From contig NZ_AUKG01000002.1 in assembly GCF_000424625.1 (NCBI RefSeq), forward strand, positions 434,001 to 498,000: DNA of 64,000 nucleotides. Direction: 5' to 3'. The notes beneath the pieces are model-generated. The model was not told the DNA's origin. It did no database searches and saw nothing but the letters and a program-made list of their open reading frames with translations. This DNA comes from Conexibacter woesei Iso977N. GTDB lineage: Bacteria; Actinomycetota; Thermoleophilia; Solirubrobacterales; Solirubrobacteraceae. Below are positions 37,637 to 46,590 of the stretch, piece after piece. A program made the translations under genes and the position numbers. Every line of letters begins with the position of its first letter. The first letter of the stretch is position 1.

Positions 37637-38610
37637 TGGCCGTTGCCGCACCGCCGCGCGCACCCCAGCGCGCGCCGCGCAGGACCGCGAGGCGCGAGTC
37701 GATGGCGTCCTGGCGTTGGAGCGATCGCATCGCCTACATGTCGTGCTGGGCCGCGGGGCTGGCGCTGTGCCTGATCGCGGCCGGGATCGTCGGGTTCATG
37801 GCGGTCAAGGGCGTGCAGTACCTGAGGCCCGAGCTGCTGTGGTCGACCCCGTCGCCGGAGCTGGACCAGTCGAAGTCCGGCGGCTTCCTGGACCCGATCC
37901 TCGGGACGTTGCTGCTGGCCGTGATCGGGATCGCGATCGCCACGCCGGTCGCGGTCGCGACCGCGTTCTGGGTCGTCGAGTACGGGCGCCCGCGCGGGCT
38001 CGCGCGCGCGGTCGAGTCCGGGATCGAGGTCGTCGCCGGGACGCCGGACATCGTGCTGGCGATCTTCGGCCTGGCGCTGTTCCAGCACGGCCTGTTCTCC
38101 TGGATGTCGTTCACCGCCTCGGGTGGCGCGGTGTTCGGGCGCTCGTTCCTGACGGCCGGGACCATGATGTCGTTGATCGCGTTGCCGATGGTCTTCGGCG
38201 CGACGCGCGAGGGGCTGCAGGCCGTGCCGCGCCACGTGCGCGAGGCGTCGTACGGGCTGGGGAAGACGAAGGCCGCGACGATCCGGCGCGTGCTGCTGCC
38301 CGCGGTGCGCAGGAACATCTCGACGGGCGCGGCGCTGGGGATGGGCCGGATCGCTGGGGACACGGCGATCGTCGTGATCCTGCTCGGCGCGACGCTGCAG
38401 ATCGAGCCCGAGGGCGGGATCCCGGGGTTCGACGTCCTGAAGGGCACGGGGTCGACGCTGACCAGCTACGTGTACAACAACTCGCCCGCCGGCGAGGGCG
38501 CGGCGCCGGAGAAGGCGTATGCCGCGGCGTTCGTCCTGCTGCTGTTGGTGGTGGCCTTGAACTTCGCCGTCGACCTGGCGGCCCGCGACCGCATGGAGGC
38601 ACCGCGATGA
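37636..38610 (+). CDS. pstA: Phosphate ABC transporter permease PstA (system 2)
   Basis: A 324-residue permease. A basic N-terminal tail (Ala/Pro/Arg-rich, residues 1-25) precedes the first membrane segment. Motifs include [19 protein letters not shown] and [17 protein letters not shown]. The start shares one base with the pstC stop (TGATG). It belongs to a more divergent PstA group than system 1. Confidence 0.9.
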   Translation: MAVAAPPRAPQRAPRRTARRESMASWRWSDRIAYMSCWAAGLALCLIAAGIVGFMAVKGVQYLRPELLWSTPSPELDQSKSGGFLDPILGTLLLAVIGIAIATPVAVATAFWVVEYGRPRGLARAVESGIEVVAGTPDIVLAIFGLALFQHGLFSWMSFTASGGAVFGRSFLTAGTMMSLIALPMVFGATREGLQAVPRHVREASYGLGKTKAATIRRVLLPAVRRNISTGAALGMGRIAGDTAIVVILLGATLQIEPEGGIPGFDVLKGTGSTLTSYVYNNSPAGEGAAPEKAYAAAFVLLLLVVALNFAVDLAARDRMEAPR

Positions 38611-39587
38611 TCGACGAGACGACGACGGCCCGGGACGGGGCGCCTCGCGGCGAGCGCCACGAGCGCGCGCCGCACGCGAACGGCTCGGCGGCGGCGCACG
38701 CGCGCGCCGGCGGGGGCGCGGCGGTCCCGCCGATCCGCAAGATCGTGGTCGGCGCGCCGCCGACGGTGGTCGACGGTGCGGAGGCGCGCGAGTTCGCCCC
38801 TGCGCCGCCGGTCCAGCACGACGCCGCGACCGGGACCGAGCGCATGGTGTTGGACGCGTTGTCGGTGTTCTACGGCGAGCACGAGGCGGTCAAGTCGGTG
38901 TCCTTGCCGATCCGGACCGGCGAGGTGCTGGCCCTGATCGGCCCGTCGGGCTGCGGCAAGACCACGTTGTTGCGCACGCTCAACCGGCTGACCGAGCTGA
39001 CGCCGGACGCGTCGCGAGCCGGGACGATCCTGCTCGACGGCCAGGATGTCGACGACCTGGAGGCGACGGCGCTGCGGCGGCGGGTGTCGATGGTCTTCCA
39101 GCAGCCCAACCCGTTCCCGATGTCGATCTTCGACAACGTGGCCTACGCGATCCGCGAGCAGGCGCGCAAGCGGCCGGGGCGCGGCGTGGTCGCGCCGCTG
39201 GTCGAGGACGCGCTGCGGCGCGCGGGGCTGTGGGACGAGGTGCGCGACAGGCTCGACGCGCCCGCGCTGCGGCTGTCCGGCGGCCAGCAGCAGCGGCTGT
39301 GCATCGCGCGGGCGATCGCGACGCGGCCCGAGGTGTTGTTGATGGACGAGCCGTGCAGCGCGCTGGACCCGCGGTCGACGGCGGTGATCGAGGAGCTGAT
39401 CGGCGAGCTGCGCACCGAGCTGGCGATCGTGATCGTCACCCACAACATGCAGCAGGCGCGGCGCGTGGGCGACCGGGTCGCGTTCATGTACCTGGGCGAC
39501 CTGGTGGAGTACGGGCCGGCCGAGCAGGTCTTCGAGGCGCCGCGCGCGCAGCGCACGCGCGACTACGTCGCCGGGGCGTTCGGGTGA
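38607..39587 (+). CDS. pstB: Phosphate ABC transporter ATPase PstB (system 2)
   Basis: A 326-residue ATPase with Walker [10 protein letters not shown], signature [15 protein letters not shown] and Walker [14 protein letters not shown]. Roughly 80 N-terminal residues precede the ATPase fold, Ala/His/Arg-rich and likely disordered. ATG overlaps the pstA stop (ATGA). Confidence 0.93.
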   Translation: MIDETTTARDGAPRGERHERAPHANGSAAAHARAGGGAAVPPIRKIVVGAPPTVVDGAEAREFAPAPPVQHDAATGTERMVLDALSVFYGEHEAVKSVSLPIRTGEVLALIGPSGCGKTTLLRTLNRLTELTPDASRAGTILLDGQDVDDLEATALRRRVSMVFQQPNPFPMSIFDNVAYAIREQARKRPGRGVVAPLVEDALRRAGLWDEVRDRLDAPALRLSGGQQQRLCIARAIATRPEVLLMDEPCSALDPRSTAVIEELIGELRTELAIVIVTHNMQQARRVGDRVAFMYLGDLVEYGPAEQVFEAPRAQRTRDYVAGAFG

Positions 39588-40345
39588 GGGCGGTGGCGGT
39601 CGCGGCGGGGTGTGGAGCGGTCGCGGCGGTGTCGCTGTCCGGGTGCCTCGGGGTCGAGACGACGCCGGAGAAGAGCGCGGCGCGGGCGAGGTCGGCGGCC
39701 AACGCGGTCTCCCACCAGGAGGGGCTGGTGGTCGGGCGGCCGAACGCGTCGGTGCGCGTGCGAGACGCGGCGATGGTCCAGGACGCCAACGGCGTGGCGG
39801 CGGTGGTCCGGTTCAAGAACATGGGGTCGGTTCAGGCGCGGCTGCCGGTGGGGATCACGGTGCGCGACGCGAGGGGCTCGAAGTTGTATGAGAACGACGA
39901 GCCGGGGCTGGACGCCTCGCTGACGTCGCTGCCGGTGCTCGGCGCGGGTCAGGAGGTCGAGTGGGTCGACAACCAGATCTTGGTGACCGGCAGGGCGGCG
40001 AAGGTGAGCGCGGTCGTCGGCGCGGCCCGGGGGAGGGCGCCGCGTGGCGCGCTGCCGAAGGTCGTCGTGGGCGGCGTGACGGCGGGCCATGACGCCGACG
40101 GCTGGTTCGCGAAGGGCACGATCAGCAACATGTCGTCGTTGGTCCAGAGGCGGATCGTCGTGTCGTGCGTCGCGCGGACCGACGACGGCGGCGCGCGGGT
40201 GGTCGCCGCGGGGCGCGGAGTGATCGACCAGCTCGCGTCCGGTGGGAAGCCCGCGCCGTTCACCGTCTTCTTCATCGGCGATCCCAAGGGCGCGCAGCTG
40301 ACCTGCGCGGCACCCCCGACCGTCCTGGCAGGAGGGACGCAGTGA
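39584..40345 (+). CDS. Lipoprotein of the pst system 2 operon
   Basis: A 253-residue predicted lipoprotein. The signal peptide ends in the lipobox LSGC (Cys near residue 21). The mature part has two repeats of a beta-sandwich pattern: [20 protein letters not shown] and a second block [20 protein letters not shown], as in FxLYD-type domains. GTG start overlaps the pstB stop (GTGA). It may be an accessory to the binding protein, since PstS of this system has no lipid anchor. Function unknown. Confidence 0.75.
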   Translation: MRAVAVAAGCGAVAAVSLSGCLGVETTPEKSAARARSAANAVSHQEGLVVGRPNASVRVRDAAMVQDANGVAAVVRFKNMGSVQARLPVGITVRDARGSKLYENDEPGLDASLTSLPVLGAGQEVEWVDNQILVTGRAAKVSAVVGAARGRAPRGALPKVVVGGVTAGHDADGWFAKGTISNMSSLVQRRIVVSCVARTDDGGARVVAAGRGVIDQLASGGKPAPFTVFFIGDPKGAQLTCAAPPTVLAGGTQ

Positions 40346-40989
40346 CCGACCATGTGAACCGCCCGCTGCTGGGCGAGCCCGGCGCGCCGTGCCGGATGTG
40401 CGGCGCGCCGCTCGCGGCCGACCAGCGGTACTGCCTGCAGTGCGGGACGCGGCGCGCCGAGGCGCGGCTGCCGTTCCTGGAGATCCTGAAGGGCCAGGGG
40501 CCGCGGAGCGGCGGCGGGCTGCGGGCCACGCCGCTCGCGGCGCCGCCGCAGCATGGTGGTGCGCTTGGTCGCGTGAGCGCCAACGCGGTGGCGATCGCGG
40601 GCGTGGCGTGCCTGGTCCTGGCGCTCGGCGTCGGCGTGCTGATCGGCGGGATGAACGACAACTCGGCGCCGGCCGCGGCGCCGGCGCAGATCATCCGGGT
40701 CGGCGCCGCGCCCACTGTGGTCGCACCGACCACCACGGCGCCCGCCGCGACGACGAGCGCCACCGCGGACGACGCCACGCCCGCCGCGAGGAGGCCGGCG
40801 GCGAGGAGGAGGGCCGCGGCCGAGAGCAAGGCCACCAACTCGACGGTGAGGGACCTCGGCAGGTCGTCGGGCGGGGACTACGCCAAGAGGTCGGCGAGGC
40901 TGCCGGACACCGTGGGGACCGGCGGCAGGCTGCCACCGAAGAGGGCCGGGACGATCGGTGCCGGGTCCGACGTCGAGTCGATCGGGTAG
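40342..40989 (+). CDS. Zinc-ribbon membrane protein 2
   Basis: A 215-residue paralogue of the protein at 26015. Zinc ribbon at residues 17-34 (Cys17, 20, 31, 34; LAADQRYCLQCGTRRAEARLP). Membrane segment about 82-103 (VAIAGVACLVLALGVGVLIGG). An outer Ala/Thr/Arg-rich region follows. GTG start overlaps the lipoprotein stop (GTGA), so it is firmly inside the pst operon. Function unknown. Confidence 0.77.
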   Translation: MTDHVNRPLLGEPGAPCRMCGAPLAADQRYCLQCGTRRAEARLPFLEILKGQGPRSGGGLRATPLAAPPQHGGALGRVSANAVAIAGVACLVLALGVGVLIGGMNDNSAPAAAPAQIIRVGAAPTVVAPTTTAPAATTSATADDATPAARRPAARRRAAAESKATNSTVRDLGRSSGGDYAKRSARLPDTVGTGGRLPPKRAGTIGAGSDVESIG

Positions 40990-40994
40990 GGAAC

Positions 40995-41357
40995 ATGAGC
41001 ACTCCGGACATCAACGCCGAGCTGCACCGCCGGCTCCACGAGCTGGCCGAGCAGGTCGCGACGCTGCACTGGGACCTCGGCGGCCTGACCTTCGAGATGG
41101 CGATCCGCGACCACTTCCGTCTCGACGTCCTGATCCGCAAGGCCGCCGAGCTGCAGGAGGCCGACGCCGAGCTCGGCGAGGTCGAGCGCCTCCTGGCCGA
41201 GTCCGACGAAGGCATCACCGGCGCCTGCCGCTCCTGCGGCGCACCCCACTCCCGCGGCGCCGCCTACTGCTGGCGCTGCGGCCAACCCCTGATGCTCCAA
41301 GCCCAAGCTTCCCTCCTCGGCGCCGCCATCGCCCCACCCCGCGGCGGCGCAGAGTAG
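40995..41357 (+). CDS. Small zinc-ribbon protein 2 (WDLGGLTFEMA family)
   Basis: A 120-residue paralogue of the protein at 26725. It shares WDLGGLTFEMA, FRLDVLIRKAAELQ and DAELGEVERLL with only conservative changes, and the C-terminal ribbon (Cys78, 81, 92, 95; YCWRCGQ). It is the last gene of the pst system 2 operon, five bases after the zinc-ribbon membrane gene. Confidence 0.77.
   Translation: MSTPDINAELHRRLHELAEQVATLHWDLGGLTFEMAIRDHFRLDVLIRKAAELQEADAELGEVERLLAESDEGITGACRSCGAPHSRGAAYCWRCGQPLMLQAQASLLGAAIAPPRGGAE
41320..41350. terminator. Possible hairpin at the convergent ends
   Basis: GCGCCGCC and GGCGGCGC, 8-base stem with a 15-base loop, inside the last codons of the zinc-ribbon gene and just before the convergent stop at 41360. 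Weak as a terminator. Confidence 0.3.
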
Positions 41358-41359
41358 GA

Positions 41360-41608
41360 CTACTTGTTGGTCATCGCAATCACGCCCATCACGAGCGCCG
41401 CGATGCAGGCGGCGCCCGCGAGGGTGATCAGGGCGCCGTCGCGCAGGGTTGCGGTGGGGGAGGAGGCGCGGTGGCCGGCGCGTGACTGCGTGAGGCGTTC
41501 GGCGGCCAGGGCGCCTTGGCCGAAGAGGAAGGTCACGCCGACGCCGACGATCAGCGCGGCGAGCAGGATCTTCCCGATGGCGTGGAAATCGATGATGGTG
41601 GCGAGCAT
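41360..41608 (-). CDS. Small two-span membrane protein downstream of pit
   Basis: An 82-residue protein with two hydrophobic stretches (about 11-38 and 60-79), a basic loop between them (RLTQSRAGHR) and the ending MGVIAMTNK. A good Shine-Dalgarno (AGGAGA) precedes the ATG. It follows the Pit gene by 17 bases in the same direction, so it is probably an accessory of that transporter. I know of no function. Confidence 0.7.
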   Translation of the reverse strand: MLATIIDFHAIGKILLAALIVGVGVTFLFGQGALAAERLTQSRAGHRASSPTATLRDGALITLAGAACIAALVMGVIAMTNK

Positions 41609-41625
41609 GTGGTCTTCTCCTGGAA

Positions 41626-42744
41626 CTAGACGTCGGAGGCGTGGATGGCGGACGACCCGCGCTGGGTGGCGACGAACAGCGCGATGGCTCCGCCGGCCGC
41701 GACCACGGCCAGCAGGATCGGGCCGGTCGCGCCGCCGAGCCCGTCGGCGACGGTCCAGATGATCCCCGCGACGACCGCCGCGGCCGGCAGCGTCAGGACC
41801 CACGCCGCGGCCATGCGCGACGCCAGCCCCCAGCGGACCTCGGACAGGCGCTTGCCGATGCCGACGCCGAGGATCCCGCCGCTCACGACGTGCGTCGTCG
41901 ACAACGGGTACCCGTAGGAGGACGCGGCGAGGATCGTGGTCGCTGACGTCGCCTCCGCGACGAACCCCTGCGGCGCCTCGATCTCCGTCAGCTTCCTGCC
42001 CATCGTGTTGATGATCCGCCACCCACCGGTGTAGGACCCCAACGCGATCGCCGACGCCGCGACGACCTTGACCCACAGCGGCACCGAGAAGTCGTCGCCG
42101 TGCTGGACCAGCGAGCCGTGCGCCACCAGCGCCAGCGTGATCACGCCCATCGTCTTCTGCGCGTCGTTGGTCCCGTGCGCCAGCGAGACCAGCGACGCGG
42201 TCCCGATCTGCCCGAACTTGTAGGACCTGCGCACCGTCCTGTCCGGCCCACCCGCCTGCATCTTGTAGGCGATGAACGTCCCGATCGCCGCGACCGCGCC
42301 GCAGATCAGCGGCGACAGCACCGCCGGCGCGATCACCTTCTCGACGAGCGCGTTCCCGTCGACCGCGCTCCATCCGGACGCGACGACCGCCGCGCCGACG
42401 AGCCCGCCGATCAGCGCGTGCGACGAGGACGACGGCAGCCCCAGTGCCCACGTCGCCAGGTTCCACGCCGCCGCGCCGATCAGCGCCGCGAACAGCGTCC
42501 GGAGGTCCAACACCCCCTGGTCGACGATCCCCGACGAGATCGTCGCCGCGACCTTGATCGAGATGAAGGCGCCCGCGAAGTTCAGCAGCGCGCAGAGCGT
42601 CACCGCGATCTTGGGCGAGAGGGCGCGCGTGGCGATCGAGGTCGCCATCGCGTTGGCCGTGTCGTGGAAGCCGTTGGTGAAGTCGAACGCGAGGGCGGTC
42701 ACGATCACCACGACGAGCAGCAGCTCGGAGTCGTTCATCGCCAT
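41626..42744 (-). CDS. pit: Low-affinity inorganic phosphate transporter (PiT family)
   Basis: A 372-residue membrane transporter, about ten segments. Both family signatures are present: GFHDTANAMATS near the N-terminus and AHGTNDAQKTMG in the second half; these hold the phosphate and cation site. PiT proteins import phosphate with protons or sodium as metal-phosphate. It lies between a CYTH gene and a small membrane protein in a minus-strand operon headed by a DUF47 gene. A PHO-like pair sits 36 bases upstream. Confidence 0.95.
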   Translation of the reverse strand: MAMNDSELLLVVVIVTALAFDFTNGFHDTANAMATSIATRALSPKIAVTLCALLNFAGAFISIKVAATISSGIVDQGVLDLRTLFAALIGAAAWNLATWALGLPSSSSHALIGGLVGAAVVASGWSAVDGNALVEKVIAPAVLSPLICGAVAAIGTFIAYKMQAGGPDRTVRRSYKFGQIGTASLVSLAHGTNDAQKTMGVITLALVAHGSLVQHGDDFSVPLWVKVVAASAIALGSYTGGWRIINTMGRKLTEIEAPQGFVAEATSATTILAASSYGYPLSTTHVVSGGILGVGIGKRLSEVRWGLASRMAAAWVLTLPAAAVVAGIIWTVADGLGGATGPILLAVVAAGGAIALFVATQRGSSAIHASDV

Positions 42745-42777
42745 CTCGCGTACCCGGCCGGCGCACGCCCGGCCGCG

Positions 42778-42799
42778 GTTTCACCGGATCGTCACGTCA
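42778..42799. promoter_or_regulatory. PHO-box-like pair upstream of pit
   Basis: Plus-strand TTCAC at 42780 and GTCAC at 42791, exactly 11 bases apart. It lies at the 3' end of the CYTH gene, before the pit start at 42744. Only two units, so weaker than the other arrays. Opposite orientation to the gene is possible for repeat binding or repression. Confidence 0.4.
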
Positions 42800-43276
42800 G
42801 GCGGGCCGGCCGTGCAGGGCGAGCGACTGGTTCGCGTACGCGCGATCGCCGGTCAGCTCGCGCCCGACCCAGTCCGGAGCGACGAACGCGGCCGCCGCGT
42901 CCTCGGACGCGAACTCCACCTCCAGCACCGCCAGCCCCTCGAGCTCACCCTCGTAGACGTCGAGCTCCAGCAGCACGCCGCGGTCGGCCTCGCGCGAGTA
43001 TCGGTGCTTGACCAGCCGCCGCCCCTCGGTCAGCGGCCACAGCCGCTCGAACGCGCCGTCCTCGAGCACCAGCTCCTCCTCGACGCGCGACAGCCCCGGC
43101 GCGGACTTCACGGTCAGCCACGCCTCGCCACCGTCCGCGCGCCGGACCCGGACCTCGGCGGCATCCGACACCGCCAGGTACCCCTGCTCCAGCTTGCGCG
43201 TGTCCCAGCGCCCGCCCTCGACCTCCGGCGGCAGGGTCTCGACCAACCACTTGCGCTCGATCTCGGCTCCGCTCAT
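42797..43276 (-). CDS. CYTH-domain protein (triphosphate tunnel metalloenzyme)
   Basis: A 159-residue protein that starts with the family's EXEXK-type motif as EIERKW, followed by RVRRADGGEAWLTVKSAPG, the tunnel's second-strand block, and LELDVYEG, LAVLEVEFASED. CYTH/TTM enzymes hydrolyse inorganic triphosphate or related compounds. The setting between DUF47 and pit supports a phosphate or polyphosphate role. It follows DUF47 by 24 bases. Confidence 0.85.
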   Translation of the reverse strand: MSGAEIERKWLVETLPPEVEGGRWDTRKLEQGYLAVSDAAEVRVRRADGGEAWLTVKSAPGLSRVEEELVLEDGAFERLWPLTEGRRLVKHRYSREADRGVLLELDVYEGELEGLAVLEVEFASEDAAAAFVAPDWVGRELTGDRAYANQSLALHGRPA

Positions 43277-43300
43277 GACCGCGGAGTCTCCCAGAGCGGT

Positions 43301-43936
43301 CTAGTGCCTGCGGGAGGACTTGCGCTTGAGCGAGATGCCCTCGAGCACGTGCGCGACCTTCTCGCACGCGTCGATGGACTGCTCCAGCGTCTCGAAGATG
43401 TCCTTCCAGCGGATCACGACCATCGGGTCGATGCCGTTGGCGAACAGCGAGGCGACGGCATCGCGTGACAGCCGGTCGCCCTCGTTCTCGAGCCGGTGGA
43501 TCTCCACCAGGTGCGGGGCCAGCTCGGCCCCGGACTTCAAGCAGCGCAAGGCCTGAGCGACCTGCTCGCCCGCGCCGACGAGCACGTCGGCGATCAGGTT
43601 GGCCTGCTCCATCGGCGCCTCGACCGCGTACAGCGACAGCTCGTCGGCGGCCTGCTCGGCGTAGTCGACGATGTCGTCCAGCGCGGTCGCCAGCAGGTGG
43701 CCGTCGGCCGGATCCAGCGGCGGCTTGCCCGCCCCACCGCCGTTGAGCCGGTGGATGATGTCGTGCGTGATCCGGTCGCCCTCCTGCTCGGCGAGCAGGA
43801 TGTCCCGCGCGAGGTCGGAGCGCTCCGGGTACTCCGCGAAGAGGTCGCGCAGCAGCAACGTCGCGCGTTGGACGTTGCGGCCGGATTCCTCGATCAGGTC
43901 GTAGACCGCCAGGTCTGTGGTGCGAAACAGCGCCAT
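43301..43936 (-). CDS. DUF47 (PhoU-like) family protein
   Basis: A 211-residue all-helical protein of the TIGR00153/DUF47 family, the usual partner of Pit. Blocks include QEGDRITHDIIHRL and RLENEGDRLSRDAV, each an acidic metal-binding helix as in PhoU. The start MALFRTTD (43936) is chosen; a longer frame reaches 43981 but would overlap the PHO array. It heads the minus-strand operon DUF47-CYTH-pit-small membrane protein. Confidence 0.88.
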   Translation of the reverse strand: MALFRTTDLAVYDLIEESGRNVQRATLLLRDLFAEYPERSDLARDILLAEQEGDRITHDIIHRLNGGGAGKPPLDPADGHLLATALDDIVDYAEQAADELSLYAVEAPMEQANLIADVLVGAGEQVAQALRCLKSGAELAPHLVEIHRLENEGDRLSRDAVASLFANGIDPMVVIRWKDIFETLEQSIDACEKVAHVLEGISLKRKSSRRH

Positions 43937-43978
43937 CCCGATCCAGACCCTAACCCCGTGCGATCGCGGCGCCGCGCC

Positions 43979-44022
43979 CATTCACGACTCGTTCACATCG
44001 GGTTCACCGGACGGTCACGGCC
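43979..44022. promoter_or_regulatory. Strong PHO-box-like array, four 11-base units
   Basis: TTCAC at 43981, 43992 and 44003 and GTCAC at 44014: four cores at exact 11-base spacing. This is the clearest array in the window. It lies between the DUF47 start (43936, minus) and the winged-helix gene (44053, plus), so it may control both. Confidence 0.75.
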
Positions 44023-44052
44023 ATCGCGGGTCCGCGCGGGAGGCTGCGGGGG

Positions 44053-44412
44053 ATGGAGGCTGCGCAGTCAGACGACGTGCTCTTCGCAGGGGAGCTTGAG
44101 ATCCGGCCCGGAGACGGGCTCGTCCTCGCTGCAGGCCGGGCGCTCACGCTCTCGGTCCGCGAGTTCGGGTTGCTCGTCGCTTTGGTCCAACGCTCGGGGC
44201 GCATCGTGTCCCGGAGCGAGTTGTACACGCTGGTGTGGAGATCCGAGCTGCGCGACGGCGATCGATCGATCGACGTCTACGTGCACAAGCTGCGCGTGAA
44301 GCTCGAGACGGCCCTTCCGGCGTGGGCGTTCATCCACACCCACGTCGGCTTCGGCTACCGGTTCTCTCCGGAGCCTTCACACGTCTTTCACAACTCGACC
44401 ACACCGCGATAA
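44053..44412 (+). CDS. Receiverless PhoB-type winged-helix regulator
   Basis: A 119-residue protein that is only the C-terminal DNA-binding domain of an OmpR/PhoB-type regulator. Residues ~10-110 hold the fold: LTLSVREFGLLVALVQRSG, then SRSELYTLVW and the recognition helix DGDRSIDVYVHKLRVKLE, ending IHTHVGFGYRF. There is no receiver domain, and the start follows the PHO array directly, so it cannot be phosphorylated in the usual way. It shares IHTH-x-G-x-GYRF with the full response regulator at 49234. Confidence 0.82.
   Translation: MEAAQSDDVLFAGELEIRPGDGLVLAAGRALTLSVREFGLLVALVQRSGRIVSRSELYTLVWRSELRDGDRSIDVYVHKLRVKLETALPAWAFIHTHVGFGYRFSPEPSHVFHNSTTPR
44374..44404 (+). promoter_or_regulatory. 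PHO-box-like units before pst system 3, inside the regulator gene
   Basis: TTCAC cores at 44376 and 44387 (11 bases apart), with a weaker third unit GACCACACCGC at the same spacing. They lie within the last codons of the winged-helix gene, 70-95 bases before the pstS start (44471). Confidence 0.5.
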
Positions 44413-44470
44413 CAGGATGTGGTCGTTGCCGCGTCAGCCTGCCGCGCGACAACCGAAATCAGGAGAACAC

Positions 44471-45580
44471 GTGAAGTCCCGAATCCTCCCCGCCGCCTTC
44501 GCGGCCGCAGCACTCGCCACCGGCCTGGCCGCCTGTGGCAGCAGCGATGACAACAACAGCTCGACCTCCAGCACCGCCGGCTCCGGCAGCTCCGGGTCGA
44601 CCGTCAACGCGACGCTGAACGGCGCGGGCTCGACCTTCGCCGCCCCGATCTACCAGCAGGTCGGCGCCGACCTCAAGGGCAAGGGCCTGACGGTCAACTA
44701 CCAGGGCGTGGGCTCGGGCGCGGGCGTCTCGCAGTTCGCCGCCGGCACCGTCGACTTCGCCGGTTCCGACCCGGCGCTGGCCGATGCCGACAAGGCGACG
44801 ATCAAGAAGGGCGACGCGGTCCAGATCCCGTTCGCCCTCGGCGCCATCACCGCCTCCTACAAGCTGAGCGGCGTCAAGTCGGGCCTCAAGCTCGACGGCG
44901 CGACGCTGGCCGACATCTACCTCGGCAAGGTCAAGGCCTGGAACGACCCGGAGATCGCCAAGCAGAACTCGGGTGCGTCGCTGCCGTCGACCAAGATCAC
45001 GGTCGTCCACCGCTCCGACTCCTCGGGCACGACCAAGGGCTTCACGCAGTTCCTGGCCAACTACTCGCCGGCGTGGAAGTCGGGCCCGGGTGTCGACAAG
45101 GACATCAAGTGGCCGACCGGCACCGGCGCCAAGGGCAACGACGGCGTCGCCGCCGCGGTCAAGCAGACCGACGGCGCGATCGGCTACGTCGAGCAGGCCT
45201 ACGCGCTGCAGAACGGCTTCACGTTCGCCGACGTCAAGAACAAGTCGGGCAAGTACATCGCCCCGACGCTGGAGTCCACGTCGGCCGCCGCTGACGGCAT
45301 CGACGTCCCGGCCGACCTCGGCATCTCGACCATCGACGCCCCGGGCGCGACGGCCTACCCGATCGTCTCCCAGACGTTCGCCATCGCCTACAACGACCCG
45401 TGCAAGGCGGGCGCCGACAAGAACAAGGCCGCCGGGCTCAAGGAGCTCTTCAACTACCTGATCAACGACGGCCAGGACACCATCAAGAAGCTGTCCTACG
45501 CGCCGATCCCGGATGCCCTCAAGGCCAAGGATCAGACGGCCGTCGACGGCATGCAGTGCAATGGCGCTGCGATCTCGTAA
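44471..45580 (+). CDS. pstS: Phosphate-binding lipoprotein PstS (system 3)
   Basis: A 369-residue substrate-binding lipoprotein. The signal peptide ends in LAACGSS with the lipid-anchored Cys; a Ser/Thr/Gly-rich linker follows. Binding-site blocks are GAGSTFAAPIYQQ, GVGSGAGVSQF, DFAGSDPAL and HRSDSSGTTKGFTQFL. GTG start with AGGAG nine bases ahead. It resembles PstS of system 1 far more than that of system 2. Confidence 0.95.
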   Translation: MKSRILPAAFAAAALATGLAACGSSDDNNSSTSSTAGSGSSGSTVNATLNGAGSTFAAPIYQQVGADLKGKGLTVNYQGVGSGAGVSQFAAGTVDFAGSDPALADADKATIKKGDAVQIPFALGAITASYKLSGVKSGLKLDGATLADIYLGKVKAWNDPEIAKQNSGASLPSTKITVVHRSDSSGTTKGFTQFLANYSPAWKSGPGVDKDIKWPTGTGAKGNDGVAAAVKQTDGAIGYVEQAYALQNGFTFADVKNKSGKYIAPTLESTSAAADGIDVPADLGISTIDAPGATAYPIVSQTFAIAYNDPCKAGADKNKAAGLKELFNYLINDGQDTIKKLSYAPIPDALKAKDQTAVDGMQCNGAAIS

Positions 45581-45588
45581 GTGAGCTG

Positions 45589-46590
45589 ATGGCGACCACG
45601 ACGCCCAACGTCGGCCGCGGCGACCGCTCCGTTCTGGAGCGGTCGCCGTCGGCGCGGCGTGCCGACCCGCTGTTCCGCTGGACGCTGATGACGCTCGCGG
45701 CGCTGATCCTCGCGCTGATCGCGTTCTTCTTCGTCTACCTGATCAACAAGGCGGAGCCGGCGCTCAGCCATCAGGGCGTCTTCTCGTTCCTGTTCACCAA
45801 CGACTGGAACCCGTCCAAGGCGATCTACGGCGCCTGGCCGCTGGTCGTCGGGACGCTCATCACCGCGGCGATCGCGCTCGTGATCGGCGTGCCGGTCGCG
45901 GTCGCCACCGCGCTGTTCATCACCGAGCTCGCCCCGCGCCGGGTCCGCCAGCCGCTGATCATCCTGGTCGAGCTGCTCGCCGCGGTCCCGTCGGTCGTCT
46001 ACGGCCTGTGGGGGATCTTCGTGCTGATCCCCAAGCTGCGGCCGGCCGAGCAGTGGTTCGCCGACACCTTCTCGTTCCTGCCGTTCGTCGGCGGGCACGT
46101 CGCGGGCCCCAACTACTTCATCGCCGGGCTGATCCTGGCGATCATGATCCTCCCGATCGTCTCCGCGATCTCGCGCGAGGTCATCTCGACGGTCCCGCTG
46201 GACCTCAAGGAGGCGTCGCTCGCGCTCGGCGCGACGCGCTGGGAGATGATCCGGATGGCCGTGCTGCCGTACTCGCGCTCCGGGATCACCGGCGCCGCGA
46301 TGCTCGGCCTCGGCCGCGCGATCGGCGAGACGATCGCCGTGACGCTGGTGATCGGCAACTCGCCGACGATCGGCAGGCAGATCTTCGACCAGGGCTACAC
46401 GCTGGCGGCGGTGATCGCCAACGAGTTCGGCGAGGCCGCCAACGACAAGACCCACGCGGGCGCGCTGTTCGCCGCCGGCCTGGTGCTGTTCGTCCTGACC
46501 CTGCTGATCAACGGGCTGGCGCGCGCGCTCGTGCGCCGTGCTGCGAGCAAGGGCACCAAGATCAAGGCCATCCCCGGGGGTGCCGCATGA
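45589..46590 (+). CDS. pstC: Phosphate ABC transporter permease PstC (system 3)
   Basis: A 333-residue permease with six membrane segments. Blocks [20 protein letters not shown] and [17 protein letters not shown] are typical. An Arg-rich hydrophilic N-terminus of about 30 residues precedes the first segment. It starts eight bases after the pstS stop. Confidence 0.95.
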   Translation: MATTTPNVGRGDRSVLERSPSARRADPLFRWTLMTLAALILALIAFFFVYLINKAEPALSHQGVFSFLFTNDWNPSKAIYGAWPLVVGTLITAAIALVIGVPVAVATALFITELAPRRVRQPLIILVELLAAVPSVVYGLWGIFVLIPKLRPAEQWFADTFSFLPFVGGHVAGPNYFIAGLILAIMILPIVSAISREVISTVPLDLKEASLALGATRWEMIRMAVLPYSRSGITGAAMLGLGRAIGETIAVTLVIGNSPTIGRQIFDQGYTLAAVIANEFGEAANDKTHAGALFAAGLVLFVLTLLINGLARALVRRAASKGTKIKAIPGGAA

